Source: Chimonanthus salicifolius (Eukaryota > Streptophyta > Magnoliopsida > Laurales > Calycanthaceae). From it: a stretch of 64,000 bases of DNA. The translations under genes and the position numbers were made by a program. The DNA lies in the NCBI GenBank assembly GCA_013350335.1, contig CM023539.1, positions 19,060,223-19,124,222 of the forward strand, in the 5' to 3' direction. The notes under the pieces were generated by a model. It saw only the letters and a list, made by a program, of their open reading frames with translations, was not told the origin of the DNA and did no database searches. The first letter of the stretch is position 1; every line of letters begins with the position of its first letter. Shown here in pieces: positions 47,341-59,296 of this stretch.

Positions 47341-50300
47341 AGATTCTATTACGGATGCCCCGACGGAGTCTGGATCTCCGGTTACATTTCATGCATAGTA
47401 TCCTCTTGATGGAATGCTCATCATCAAGGTATTCCCCCCACGAATGTTTTACGGACGCCCCGACGGAGTGTGGGTCTCCGGTTACCGTTCATCCCTCCCA
47501 TGCCATGCATGAGATGCAAATGTCCACATGCTATGCAATTATACAAATCATAGCATTTAAAAGCTCATATTTGAAACATATACAACACATACTATTTTAT
47601 CATATAAACATAGCATTTAAAGCTCACAATTTCAAATATATCCTTTGCAATATAAATTCATCAAATCAAGATAAAAACAATGTACACAAACCCATGGTTT
47701 CAAAGAGGAGGAATCCAACCAAAGACCGCTAACGTGTCCTTGCGTCTTTCGTCCAGTAACCGCTCACGATTGTACACGCCTTGTGAGGTCCCGTTACCTT
47801 ATAATATAATAATCAATCTAAACCAAGTCCCACTTGATTTACAATATTGTTTAAGTCCATAAACACAATCCTCATGGGGTTCGGCCATACACCAGGGCCG
47901 AACCCATGATTCATCACTTTCACCCTTTATTACAACTTTGCCATTCATACCACTTTTATTCATCAATCTAATGATAAATAATTTAATCATCTAGATATAT
48001 CACACCTTAAGTTCAGAAAATCTTCCCCATGGGGTTCAGCCATACACCATGGCCGAACCCATGGTCCCTTATTTTCACTTAATTACGAAAATGCCATCCA
48101 TAGCTATTATTCCATTATTCACATCCTTCATTTAAATCTACCATAAATAGACCCTAAGTTCACCAAATAATTTCCATGGGGTTCGGCCATACACCATGGC
48201 CGAACCCATGGTCCATTAATTCACTTTAATTACTATATTGGCATTGTATCTAATAACATAACCAATTACATAAACCATGAGCATAGGTCTATATGTAATT
48301 AAATTCCTTATTATCTTAAACATGCATAACCACTCTAAGTGTCCCTTGAAAATATTCCAGCAGCTGATGCATCATATAATTCATGGTTCATAAAATAAAA
48401 CCCCAATCCCATAACATAATCCATAAATCATTTATTTGCATTCTCCAATTGGCCCACCATTCATTTCAATATTAAGTCCATACATGACCCATAAAATTGG
48501 TTCATGGGGTTCGGCCATACACATGGCCGAACCCATGATGTCTAAGTTCCAATTATAGCAACTCCATTCTTGAATCCTTAAATCAAGGCTCCTTCCAAAA
48601 ATAATCCATAAGTCCATAATTAGAAAGTTTCCAAACTTAGCATCCATCCTTCCATAATTAGAAAGTTTCCAAATTTAATAACTATTCTCCATTTTAATCA
48701 ATAATCGTACATCAAAAATACCAATACAACTCCATGGGGTTCGGCCATACACCATGGCCGAACCTATGGCTCATAATCCTCTTTCTAGTAATTATTCAAA
48801 CATTAACATTCATTAAAAATCTCAATTCACCTCCATGGGGTTCGGCCATACACCATGGCCGAACCCTATGGTTCAACCCTTTTTATTAAACCATTTAAAC
48901 CCATATGGATTCATTAACCAACTCCAATATAAAATTCCTTAATAATGTAAATCCATAATTAACCCTCATGGGGTTCGGCCATACATCATGGCCGAACCCA
49001 TGATCCTCCATTTTATCATGTATTTACAAAATTGGCATCCTTTAAAACATAACCAATACTTCTCCATTTTAACCCTTTAAAATCATAGACCTTTCCCATC
49101 ATTTTCCATGTTCTAAGTACATGAACATAATTCCATAAATATTTATGGGGTTCGGCCATGAAGGGTCTAGAATCTTCACCAAAAATCATTCATTAAAACT
49201 TTTCTAAAATTAAAACCATATCTCTATGATTTTGATCCTCCACACTTCCATTAAAATTTCACCAAAGTCCTTCGATATTTTTCTATCAAACGGTTCATTA
49301 AAAACTTCATAATCATCCAATCATTTTCTTCCATGGGGTTCGACCATAAACCATGTCCGAACCCTATGGTTCCATGCTTCCTCTTTTAAAATCCATACAA
49401 AACCTCCTAACCGTCCATGGTTTTCATCATCAAAATTTATTAACCAACTCCCATATTTTTCCTTATTAAAACTCCATACACTAAACCATGTCTTTCCATT
49501 AAAAAACACTATATTCATCTCCCAATTCCCTTCCATGGGGTTCGGCGATACACCATGGCCGAACCCTATGGTTCTTTTCTTTTAATCAAAAACATAAAAA
49601 CACTTACCGTTTCCGCGACTCCTTCGGCTTTCCTTCACTCCGGTTGATTCTTGCTCTTCCAATCCTTTTTCTTTCTTAGCCTTTTTCTCCTCCTAGATCT
49701 TTCCCTCTTGCTGGCTGCTCTTTCCTTTGTGTATGCCGTGAATGATCTTGAGAGAGAGAGAGAGAAATCGGCTATGTGCATGTATGTATTGCGCCCTTGC
49801 TGCCCTTCTCTTTTATTGTTTCCAATTGGTTCAATATTAGAAGGTGCCTTAGTGCCATGCGCCACTTGCCTCTTTACAAAAACTCCCAATTGGTTCTTAC
49901 TTGCTGAAATAGCCATTGCCGTGTGCACTACCCTTTCTTAATTTTGGGTGTGCCGTGTGCCCCTTGTTTGTGGTTGCCTCTCTTTCTAATAATACCCCAT
50001 TAGCCAATCTTAGAAGGTGCTACAATTGTAATTGCTGTGAGCCCTTCTCTTCTTTTCTTTTATCAATCTAATTGTCCTATCTTAGAAGATGCCAAGACCC
50101 CTTAAATTTAGTAATTGCCTCTTGCCGTCTTTAATCAAGAAAAGACCCCTCTTAAAGAGATCTTATGCGCATATCTCATGGATAGCCTATCTTCATACAC
50201 GGCAAAGCAATTTCTTTATTTAGTTTAGACATCTTCTTTATTTAATAATTCCCTAATATCACTCTTAATCAAGGGAAATGATCCTTTTAAAAATACTCCA

Positions 50301-50688
50301 ACATATCATGCGCCTAACCCTATGCAACTCCTAAAATCTTTCATCAATATCTCCCATACACGCCCCAAGCAATCCATATTTAGTTTTTTAGACATATTGC
50401 ATTATTATTTAATTCAGCCCTATTAATTTAAAATTGAACTAACTTGGTGGTCATCCAAGTTAACCATGACCCATTGGGTCCCATTTGGGCATTTGACCCA
50501 AGTAAACAACCTTGACCCAATTAAACACATCTTACCCATTTATTTTAAATTGAATCTATAACATATCCGTTGGATCTTAATTGGGCAATGACTCAACAAT
50601 TTACCCATCTAAGGTCCATATCTAAAATTCACAAATTAAATGGGTAATTTCTGTAAATATTTATAACTTGAAAATCTGGGGTGCTACA
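47341..50688 (-). mobile_element. LTR Y, second piece
   Basis: It continues Y after G3 and ends CTGGGGTGCTACA at 50688 (one base off the usual TTACA). It contains two GC-rich modules, a CTTGATG/CATCAAG hairpin (47405-47429), the conserved block ending at CCATGGTTTCAAAGAGG near 47691, and hairpins at 47873-49572. The donor-like AACGGTAAGTG (complement near 49604-49614), a (GA)n leader near 49751 and a long U3 follow. Right of it is copia sequence. Its left end is missing. Confidence 0.85.
47873..49572 (-). repeat. GGTTCGGCCAT hairpin cluster, LTR Y
   Basis: Copies start near 47873, 48029, 48175, 48502, 48733, 48834, 48967, 49144 (left arm only), 49330 and 49533. This is one of the densest clusters in the window. 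Most copies keep all ten inner pairs; 49330 has GACC for GGCC on one side and GTCC on the other. Confidence 0.85.
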
Positions 50689-51253
50689 ATTTTGCCCATC
50701 TTCTGGTTGCTCACCCATTTCTGCTGCTTCTACTGATCGAAGGAGTTTCAAGGCTACTTCTAGTCCTTCGCATTCCATTGATCGTAAGTATTTTGATGAG
50801 CGCTTTGCGGAGCTGGAACAGCGTCAGGAGTCTTTTCTGTTTGACATGAGGACACGTCAAGGTCGCCTCCTTTATCAACATCAGGAGCTCTCCATCTATG
50901 TGAGAACCTCGATCAATCGCATCTTCCACTCTCTTCACCACATTTAGATTCCTGCCGATGTAATGATGCTGCATTTCCTCCTTCTCCTCCTCGTGATTGA
51001 AGACTTTATGCTGGGATTATTTCTGTTTTGTTTACTTTAGATATATTTTTGGTATTGTAACAGTTAAACCCTTCACTTACTGTGACTATGATGCTTGTCT
51101 GTTTTGACTTAAGATTCACATGTGATATATCTTTGCATCTCTTATGTTACTTTAAGATTCACTGTGATATATTTTTTTCATCTCTTGTGTTACTGTTTGA
51201 CTCATCCTTGTCAATTATCTTGACAAAAAGGGGGAGTAAAATAAATGTGCTAA
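50689..51253 (+). pseudogene. Copia (Sirevirus-like) 3' region with env-like C-terminal fragment
   Basis: An open frame from the LTR Y border to 50947 ends in YFDERFAELEQRQESFLFD, then QGRLLYQHQELSIYVRTSIN and a stop. It is rich in charged and Gln residues, as in a coiled coil. It sits upstream of the copia 3' LTR, where Sireviruses may carry an extra envelope-like gene; that identity is inferred from position and style, not a recognised domain. The following 300 bases are AT-rich and lead to a purine-rich ACAAAAAGGGGGAG near 51223-51236. The region is cut at 51254 by an LTR. Confidence 0.6.
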
Positions 51254-54065
51254 TATAACGCCCCGCCCTTTTTCAATCGCTTCTTCCTGTAAATTCAGAG
51301 TCTATTTTTTTTTTTATAACAGAGTAGAGTGATAGAGCGCAGGACGTCACGACGTGAGCTAAGTCCGAACTTCCAAAGTCCAACCCTTAACTTGCCAACC
51401 CTATGTGTGCATGGACTAAGTCCACAAAAATGGTTCACACATAGCAATATCAACATGCGGAATAAAAATCATAACATGCGGAATCATAACATCACAATTG
51501 CGGAATCATAATAGAACCAAGTTCTATTCCATTCAGATAGAAAAGTATGTCAAGTCCTTAATCATCATTCAAATACCATAATTATCAAAATTAACATCCA
51601 TCCATCTAAGTTATTACATTCCGAAATCTAATTACTCAAATACAAGTTCATGAGTAACTTTATTCAAAACATATAAAATAAATCATCCAAGCTCCTATGC
51701 CTGGCCCGTCTTGCGTTCCTCGTTCCCCTGATTACCTGTGTCATCAACTAGGGTAGAAGTAGGGCGTTAGAACAACGCGCCCAGTAGGTATTCCAGTTAC
51801 GGCTAACACATGGTTAGTACAAAACATATATTATAACATAATATCCAAAACCATGTAAAACCATACCATGCAATGATGACAAATGCAATGAGTCCCACCC
51901 ATCACATGTACATAAAAGTACCCACCACATAAGTCTTTCGGACGCCCCAATGGAGTGTGGACCCTCCGGAATCTTCTTGATGGAAATCACATCAAGGAAC
52001 CACACATAGGTTTTTCGGACACCCCGACTGATTGTGACCCCTCCGGTTACAAATCCTCCACCCCACGCCATGCATGAGATGCCAATGAAATACATGTTAT
52101 TTTATATCATAAACATAGCATTTAAAATCACCTTTTGAAACATAATCAATACATGTTGTTTTTACAATTAAAACATAGCATTTGAAATTCAATAATAAAT
52201 CATATCCTTTGAAACATATTTTCATCAAAAATATGATACAACAAATGTACATAAACCCATGGTTTCAAAGAGGTGGAATCCTACCAAAGACCGCTCACGA
52301 GTCCTTGTGCTTCCGTCCAAGAATCGATCACCGATTACGCACCGCTTATGAGATCCCGTTACCTTATAATATAATAACCAATCAAAACCAAGTCCCTCTT
52401 GATTTGCAATATTTAAGTCCATAAACCATTTCCCATGGGGTTCGTCATTTTCAGTCAATATTACTAAAATGCCATTGGTCTAACCTTAATTAATATTCTT
52501 TTCATTTTAATCCAACATACGTAACCCTAGGTCCATTAATTCTCATATAATTACCATATTTCCATACAAGGCTAACCTTCCATTTTTTTCACAAGTATTT
52601 ACAACTTTGCCACTCATGGCTTACATAACCCATAGCCTTCTTTTAAAATCATTCACCCTTTACATGATCCATAATAATTTCTTAACAACTCAAGTCCATA
52701 CAAGACCTCATGGGGTTCGGCCATACATCATGGCCGAACCCATGATCCTCCAATTTAACCTTTATTTACAACTTTGTCACTCCTTAAAATTAACCAAACC
52801 TCTTTCATGTTTTTCCAACCCATATTAGCTCATAAACTTGGTTCATGGGGTTCGGTCAAACGCCATGGCCGAACCCTATGATGTGTGACTTTCTATTTAT
52901 AGCAATTCCATTTTTTGAATCCAAGATTCAAGATTCTTTCCTTAAATAAACACTTTCTAAATTTATCAACCTCCTTCCATAATTAGATAGTTTTCTAGAT
53001 TAGAAACCATCTTCTTTAATTAGATAGTTTCCTAGATTAGAGACCATCTTGATGCTTTCCAAATTTAGCAACCAAAATCCAAAATTAGATAGTTTTCTAA
53101 ATTAGAAACCATCTTTCCATAATTGGATGCTTTCCAAATTTAGCAACCAAAATCTATCTACCATTCCAAAACAACCCCATGGGGTTCGGCCATACACCAT
53201 AGCCAAACCCTATGGTTCATGATCTTGACCCTTATTTCAGTCCCTTAAAAATCAACAATAATACTTACATAATTCCATTTAATCTTTTCAAGAATCATAT
53301 ACCATTAACATCAAATTCCCAATTACACTTAACCAATACTCCTCCATGGGGTTCGGCCATGCACTATGGCCGAACACTATGGTTCTTTCTTTCCATAAAT
53401 TAAACCATGATCATCCAATTAATCAATCAACCTTATTAATATCCTTTCCATGGGGGTTTTCAACCCCTTACAATTAATAAATCAGTCCACATGATTCAAT
53501 GTCTAAAGAACCCCAAATCCATAATTGTATTTGGTGGGGTTCGGCCATACACCATGGCCGAACCCCATCCCTTCTTTTCTAGTAAAATTATCAAGATGAT
53601 CCCCCATTCTTCTTCCATGGGGTTCGGCCAAACACCATGGCCGAACCCTATGGTTCTTTTATTTCAAAACCAATTATCAAATAAGACTACCAACCTTTTC
53701 CGTTTGATTTCTTACTTTTCCAATCCTTCTCCTTTCTTCTTAATTTTTCCCTAGCCAAGAACTTGCTGGCTGCTTTCTTCTTCTCCTTGCTCTTTGGCGA
53801 GAATGAGAGATAGAGAGAGAGTTTGGCTATGAAGGTGTAAAAACTGTGAGCCCCCTCTATGTCTCCCCTTTTATCACTTCCTCTTGATCCAAAGTTAGAA
53901 GGTGCTAAGATAGCCAACCCCCTTAAGCCGTGTGCCCTTTGTGTTTAATTTAGACATTGCCGCGTGCCTCTCTTCTATTAATACCCCATTAGCTAATCTT
54001 AGAAAGTGCTAAGATAGCCAATCCCCTATGCCGTGTATTACCCTTTTTAAATGATCCATGCACAT
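51254..54065 (-). mobile_element. LTR inserted in copia 3' region, U3 end truncated
   Basis: It starts TATAACGCCCCGCCC, sharing the unusual TA terminus with the G2 5' LTR at 28760. In plus order: acceptor-like site near 51735-51765, CTTGATG hairpin at 51976-51996, block near 52258-52290, hairpins at 52708-53654, GA-rich leader near 53805-53822. The sequence then fades near 54065 without the expected GTGTTACA end. Copia sequence resumes by about 54070, so the last few hundred bases of U3 have been deleted. Confidence 0.8.
52708..53654 (-). repeat. GGTTCGGCCAT hairpin cluster, LTR 51254
   Basis: Copies start near 52708, 52843, 53177, 53343, 53533 and 53615. A left-arm trace (CATGGGGTTCG) is at 52434. 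Copy 53533 has GTGGGG pairing with CCCCAT. Short AATTAGATAGTTTCCTAG units between 52970 and 53110 form a small degenerate tandem array. Confidence 0.82.
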
Positions 54066-54230
54066 CACCTAGATATGCACATGTTAAGGGGGAGAAGTTT
54101 GTTAATTTAGAATGTTAAATATTATTGTAGTTTTATATGTTAAGCAGTGATTTGTGTGCATATGTAATTTTCGGAAATTGGTGTACTAGGCAGACTTAGA
54201 TTTTGTCACGAAATTGACAAAGGGGGAGAT
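54066..54230 (+). other. Copia 3' region with repeated polypurine tracts
   Basis: Two purine tracts lie here: TTAAGGGGGAGAAG near 54085 and GACAAAGGGGGAGAT at 54216-54230, the latter directly before the LTR's TG. A third (ACAAAAAGGGGGAG) is at about 51223 on the other side of the inserted LTR. Several spaced polypurine tracts before the 3' LTR are a described feature of Sireviruses. Confidence 0.75.
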
Positions 54231-54913
54231 TGTAAGTGCCCCTGCTCGTCCGAGTCACCCATATTGTCAATTACGTGACTCAGTTGGAGCTTGCTTTGGA
54301 AGAATGTGAATATCTACTATGCATGGAAGAATCTACACCAAATATGTTATTGGCACACAGATAAGTGAACCCTAGGAGACCTTAGGCTAAGTCAAATACC
54401 TTACAAGTCAATTGTTTATAAACTAGAAAATTAGAATATAATTGACTTTCAGAATGGAGGCCTCATGCAGTCTGTCGAGATCTCGCAGCCAATCTTTTGC
54501 TGAGTCGGATTTGGGACAGCTGTAACTCAGCATGACCTTGTGACTTTTGACCGAGTCTCTTACAGATTTAGGTAATTGAATCTGTAATCCTTAATTGGGA
54601 GTTTATTGTGGAAATAAGGAAGATCCTCATTTTGAAACTCCAAGTGCCACCTCACATAATTTGAATAAGAACCGTTGGGGAGCCTCATCATGAATGGCAG
54701 TATTTGACTAAATTGGAATGGCTCCTCCATGTGGTTAAATGTGATTTACAATCATCAATCTCTCTCTATGTAAATCCTTGATTGATGATTGGAATGATTT
54801 GATGGTCAATCATGCACAGGTGGCATGTTAATTGGCTGGTCATTAGCTGATTGGCAAAAGAAAATAATTGGAATTACATGCAAATTATGTGTTGTCTTTG
54901 CTGTAACCATCAC
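54231..54913 (+). mobile_element. Copia 3' LTR, first piece
   Basis: It starts TGTAAGTGCCCCTGCTC immediately after the polypurine tract, so it is the 3' LTR of the plus-strand copia element. No open frame of note is present. It is interrupted at 54914 by a gypsy LTR and resumes at 59193 and again at 63326. Confidence 0.8.
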
Positions 54914-56151
54914 TGTAATACCCCGAATTTTCAAGTCATTATAATTACCCATTTAATTGGGAGATTTTAGATATGGATTTTAGATGGATAAAGTGATTAG
55001 GTCTTTGCCCAATTAAGACCTAACGATTTTGATAAATGGTTTCAAATAAATTTAAGTGGGTTGAATTATTTTAGTAATGCAAAATTAAATAGATAAAAGA
55101 TTGCATGGCCGAATATAAGATTTTATATCACAAAAATCAAGGGGATTATATGCGCATGATGTGGATGGATTTAAGTTAAGGCAATGGCTAAATTTGGAAA
55201 GTGCCTAAATATGGAAACATTGAAGCTAAATTTGGAAAGTGTTTAAATATGGAGAATGGTTATTAAGTTAGTAAGTTTCTAAGTTTAGAAGTTGGAAATT
55301 AAAATGGGAAGTGTAATTAAAGGGAAGGTTTAATAAAATGGAAGAGGCAACAAGAATGGGGCGCATGGCATTTTCTATCCTTGATTTAGGGAAGGTTTTA
55401 TAAGAGGCAAACAAGTGCACACGGCATGAGATAATTAAAGAAGGGAGCAAGGGCGCATAGCACATTCTAAATAGGGATTAAGGAAAAAGAAAGAAAATAA
55501 GAAAGGGAGAAAAATAAGGAAGGTTTGACATATATTCAGTATTTTGGTTATAAAGTTCGACTCCATTGTCCGATTTCTTTGATTCTTTTTGTGTTGGAAA
55601 GAAGACTTCAAGGGCTACAACTTTTTAGCTTACTAGTTTTCCTGATTCGGAAGTTAACAAGGTCAAAACTGAGCTACAATATGATATATGTGTAAAAAAT
55701 GGGGAACACAAGGTCTCACGGCATTACTATATTTATTTTTAGCATTGGCCAATTGGGAGGTTACTAGATTAAGCAAGGGAGGTCGGAAATTGCTAATCTA
55801 AGCAAGGGAGGTTCGCATTGCCATCTAAGGCAAGGGAGGGGCGCATGGCACCTTCCCCATTTGGATTAAATGGAAGCTTAAAATGAGAGACAAAGAGGGG
55901 GTGCACGGTTTTTACAATCCCATTGCCGAGTTTTATTCCTTTCTCTCCCTCTCTCAAGTCCTCTCTCACGCCAAAACAAAGGAGAAAAGAAGGAAATCAG
56001 CAAGAAGGGGTGGCCAGCAAAGGGAAAGATCAAGAAGGAGAAGAAGATTAGAAGAGAAAGAACAAACGAGAGATAACCGAAGGAGTCGCGGAACCGGTAT
56101 GTGATTCCGAATTTTGTTTAAGGACTATGGTTATTTTTAATGGAAAAATGG

Positions 56152-57556
56152 ACCATAGGGTTCGGCCAAGTTTAATGGCAGAACCCCATGGAAAGACATG
56201 GCTTAGATAATGTACTTTTATGGGTTGGAAACCATGGAAGTAATTGGAGAATTTTTATAATGGATTTAAAACCATGGAAGGACATGGTTATTTTTATGGA
56301 AATTATTCGATTAAAAATGGAAGGTTGGTGGTTTATTTTATTGGATTGATAAAAATGAAAACCATAGAAGTTGTTAATAAGTTATGGGGTTTCAAGCATG
56401 AAGATTATGGATTCATGCTTATGATTTTAGAAAAGTTGTTATGTTGATTGTTGGATCAAAAGAGTAGAAAGCAAGGGGTGAGGTTCGGCCAAGGTGTATG
56501 GCCGAACCCCACCAACTATATTTATAATTTAATGTATTAAAGGAATTTTATTGGAGTTGGTTAAAAGGGGTTTAAATCTTTTAATAAAAAAGGATGGTGA
56601 ACCATAGGTTCGGCCATGGTGTATGGCCGAACCCCATGGGGTTGTTTTGGATTGGTAAATGCACTTTGTTGCTAAGTTGGAAAACACTCCAATTTTGGAA
56701 AGAGGGTTTCTAATCTAAGAAACTATCCAATAATAGAAGGTGGAGTTTAATTAAGGAAACCTTCCAATTATGGAAAGGTGGGGTTTTATTTGGAAACTAT
56801 TCCAATTAAGGAAAGAGTTGCAAAACCTAGAAAGCATCTAATTATGGAAAATGATTACTAAATTGGGAAGTTTCTATGTATGGAAGGACTTATGGTAAAT
56901 ATGGAAACCATAGGGTTCGGCCATGGGTAGGGCCGAACCCCATGGAATTGGATTGGTATTTTAATGTAAGTGAATTTATTAAAATACAAGGATGATTATT
57001 AATTTAGAAAGGATCCAAGGTGGAGATAAAATTAATAATTTACTAATCATGGAACTTAGATTAAATGGAAGGTGATTCTAAATTTGGAAACCTTCTATTT
57101 ATGGAAAGTAAGCCATGGATGGCAAAGTTCTAATTTCATGCCAAAATGGAGAATCATGGGTTCGGCCATGATGTATGGCCGAACCCCATGAGGTTCTTTA
57201 TGGACTTAAGTGGTTAAGGATTTTTAGGGGTTTTGCTTAGGATGTTGGACCTAAGATTATAATCTTCTAAATGTAATCGGTTATAAATTATTTAAAAAAG
57301 GGTTATTGGGAATATTATGGATGTTTAAAATAAATAAATGGATCTATGTGTTGGAACCTAAGCCTAAATTGTTGGAGGCAATGGCAAGGTTGTAAATACT
57401 TGCTAAAATAGGTTACATTAGCCATGGATGGCAATCTTGTAAATATATGAAAATAGGGAAGGTAAATGGCTATGGATATGTATAATGGCATTTTGGTAAT
57501 TAAGTGAAAATAAGGGACCATGGGTTTTGGCCATGGTGTGTGGCCAAATCCCATGG
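56152..57556 (+). repeat. GGTTCGGCCAT hairpin cluster, LTR 54914-59192
   Basis: Copies start near 56152, 56479, 56598, 56908, 57155 and 57518. Copy 56479 has GTGAGG pairing with CCCCAC. Copy 57518 is the TTTTGGCCAT/GTGGCCAAA variant seen in LTR X and the G3 LTR. Confidence 0.85.
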
Positions 57557-58096
57557 TAATTGTTTTGATGAACATAGGGTTACGTACGTTGGATTAAATG
57601 AATGAATTGTTAATTAAAGATTAGACCAATGGCAATTTGGTAATAGTGGCTGAAAATGATAAACCATGGGATTGGTTTATGGACTTAAAATAATTGTAAA
57701 TCAAGTGGGACTTGGTTTTGATTGGTTATTATTATAAGGTAATGGGATCTCACAATGCGTTTACGTCTGTGAGCGGTTACCGGACGAAAGACGCAAGCAC
57801 ACATTAGCGGTCTTTGGTAAGATTCCACATCTTTGAAACCATGGGTTTATGTACATTGTCTTTATCTTATTTTGATGATTTTATATTGCAAAAGATATGT
57901 TTCAAATGGTGATTTTATATGATATGTTTATTTGATAAAATAGCATGTGTTTTAAATATGAGCTTTTAAATGCTATGATTTTGTATAATTGCATAACATG
58001 TGTTATTTGCATCTCATGCATGGCATGGGAGGGATGACAGGTAACTGGGGACCCACACTCCGTTGGGGAGTCCGTAAAACACTCATGGGGGGATCC

Positions 58097-58404
58097 CTTG
58101 ATGATGAGAATTCCATCAGGAGGATACTAAGTAACCGGAGATCCACAACTCCATCGGGGCGTCCGTAATAGAATCGTGGGGAATACCTTGATGATGAGAA
58201 TTCCATCAAGAGTATACTATGAAGATCCTGGTGATGAGCATTCCATCAGGGGATACCTTGGTGATGAGAATCCCACCAAGAGGATACTATGATATAACTG
58301 GAGACCCACACTCCATCAGGGCATCCGTAAACTATTAGTGGGGGAAGACCTTGGTGATGAGAATTCCACCAAGAAGATACCTTGATGAGGAAAATTCCAT
58401 CAAA
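58097..58404 (+). repeat. Tandem covarying CTTGATG-class hairpins, sense strand
   Basis: Hairpins start at 58097, 58197, 58227, 58257, 58350 and 58381. Stems are CTTGATG with CATCAGG (one T-G wobble), CTTGATG with CATCAAG, CCTGGTG with CATCAGG (one G-T wobble), CTTGGTG with CACCAAG (twice), and CTTGATG with CATCAAA. Loops read ATGAGAATTC, ATGAGCATTC or close forms. Two GC-rich modules with CCGTTGGGGAGTCCG-like cores are interspersed. Confidence 0.88.
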
Positions 58405-59192
58405 AGTATACCCTATATTTTGTAATGGGCGGGACTCATTGCATATGATAGCTGACATGGCATTGAATCGGCATGATTATGACTTTTATTATTAGGCAAG
58501 GTTTCTGGTTTTTATCGGTATGATTGGATCTCTATTATCATACACTGTTTTTGATACAATGCTTCATAAGTATGGCATGAATTACTATAACTGGTTTTGA
58601 TATTTATTATATCTGGATTTTTGGTACTAACCCATGTGTTAACCCTAATTGGAATACCTACTGGGCGCGTTGTACTAACGCCCTACTTCTACCCTTTAGT
58701 GGATGATGCAGGAAACGAGGAAAACGCTAAACTCGGAAAAGGACAAGCATAGAAGCTCGGAACGCTTTTAGTTTTATATTTTGTTTAAGATACTTAGGGA
58801 TTTGTATTTAGAGTATCCAGATTTCAGAATGTAATAACTTAGATGAATTGCTATGGTTGGATATTTTATTTGGATAATGATTAAAGTGATTTATTTACTA
58901 AGTACTTTGCTATCAATGGAATAGAACTTGGTTCTATTATGATTCTGCAAATTGGATGTTATGATTCCGCATGTTATGATTTTTATTCCGCATGTTGATA
59001 TTGCTATGTGTGAACCATTTTAGTGGATTGAGTCCATGCACACATAGGGTTGGCCAGTTAAGGGTCGGACTTTGGAAGTTCGGACTTAGCTCGCATCGTG
59101 ACGTCCAGCGCTCTATCACTCTACTCTGTTATAAAAAAAAAATAGACTCTGATTTACGGGAAGAAGCGAGTGAAAAAGGGCGGGGCGTTACA

Positions 59193-59296
59193 GTCACGAG
59201 GCTTCATAGGAATCCTCGAGGCCTCGTGGACATGACTGGCTACAAAAATAGACACTGTCTTATTTATGTCTTAGAGTTGTTTGAAATAAGACACAC
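59193..59296 (+). mobile_element. Copia 3' LTR, second piece
   Basis: 104 bases of copia LTR lie between two gypsy LTRs, beginning GTCAC (second copy of the target duplication) and ending CACAC (first copy of the next). It contains a GAGGCTTCATAGGAATCC / CTCGAGGCCTCGTGG near-palindrome. Confidence 0.8.

Larger units (their letters stand above)
54914..59192 (+). mobile_element. Solo LTR (4.3 kb) in copia LTR, TSD RTCAC
   Basis: It starts TGTAATACCCCGAATTTTC and ends GGGCGGGGCGTTACA; the flanks are ATCAC and GTCAC. In sense order: U3 with GCGCATGG words, a leader with AAAGGAGAAAAG-type purine runs (55978-56090), donor-like ACCGGTATGTG near 56094-56104, hairpins at 56152-57556, the block ending TTTGAAACCATGG near 57831-57843, covarying hairpins at 58097-58404, the acceptor-like TACTTCTACCCTTTTAG ending at 58700, and the terminal block. 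It is the cleanest sense-strand example of the LTR layout. Confidence 0.95.

Noticed and set aside
50681..50947. Intact host gene start
   Set aside because: The frame begins inside LTR Y's last bases with no ATG and continues a copia element. It is a truncated C-terminal fragment.
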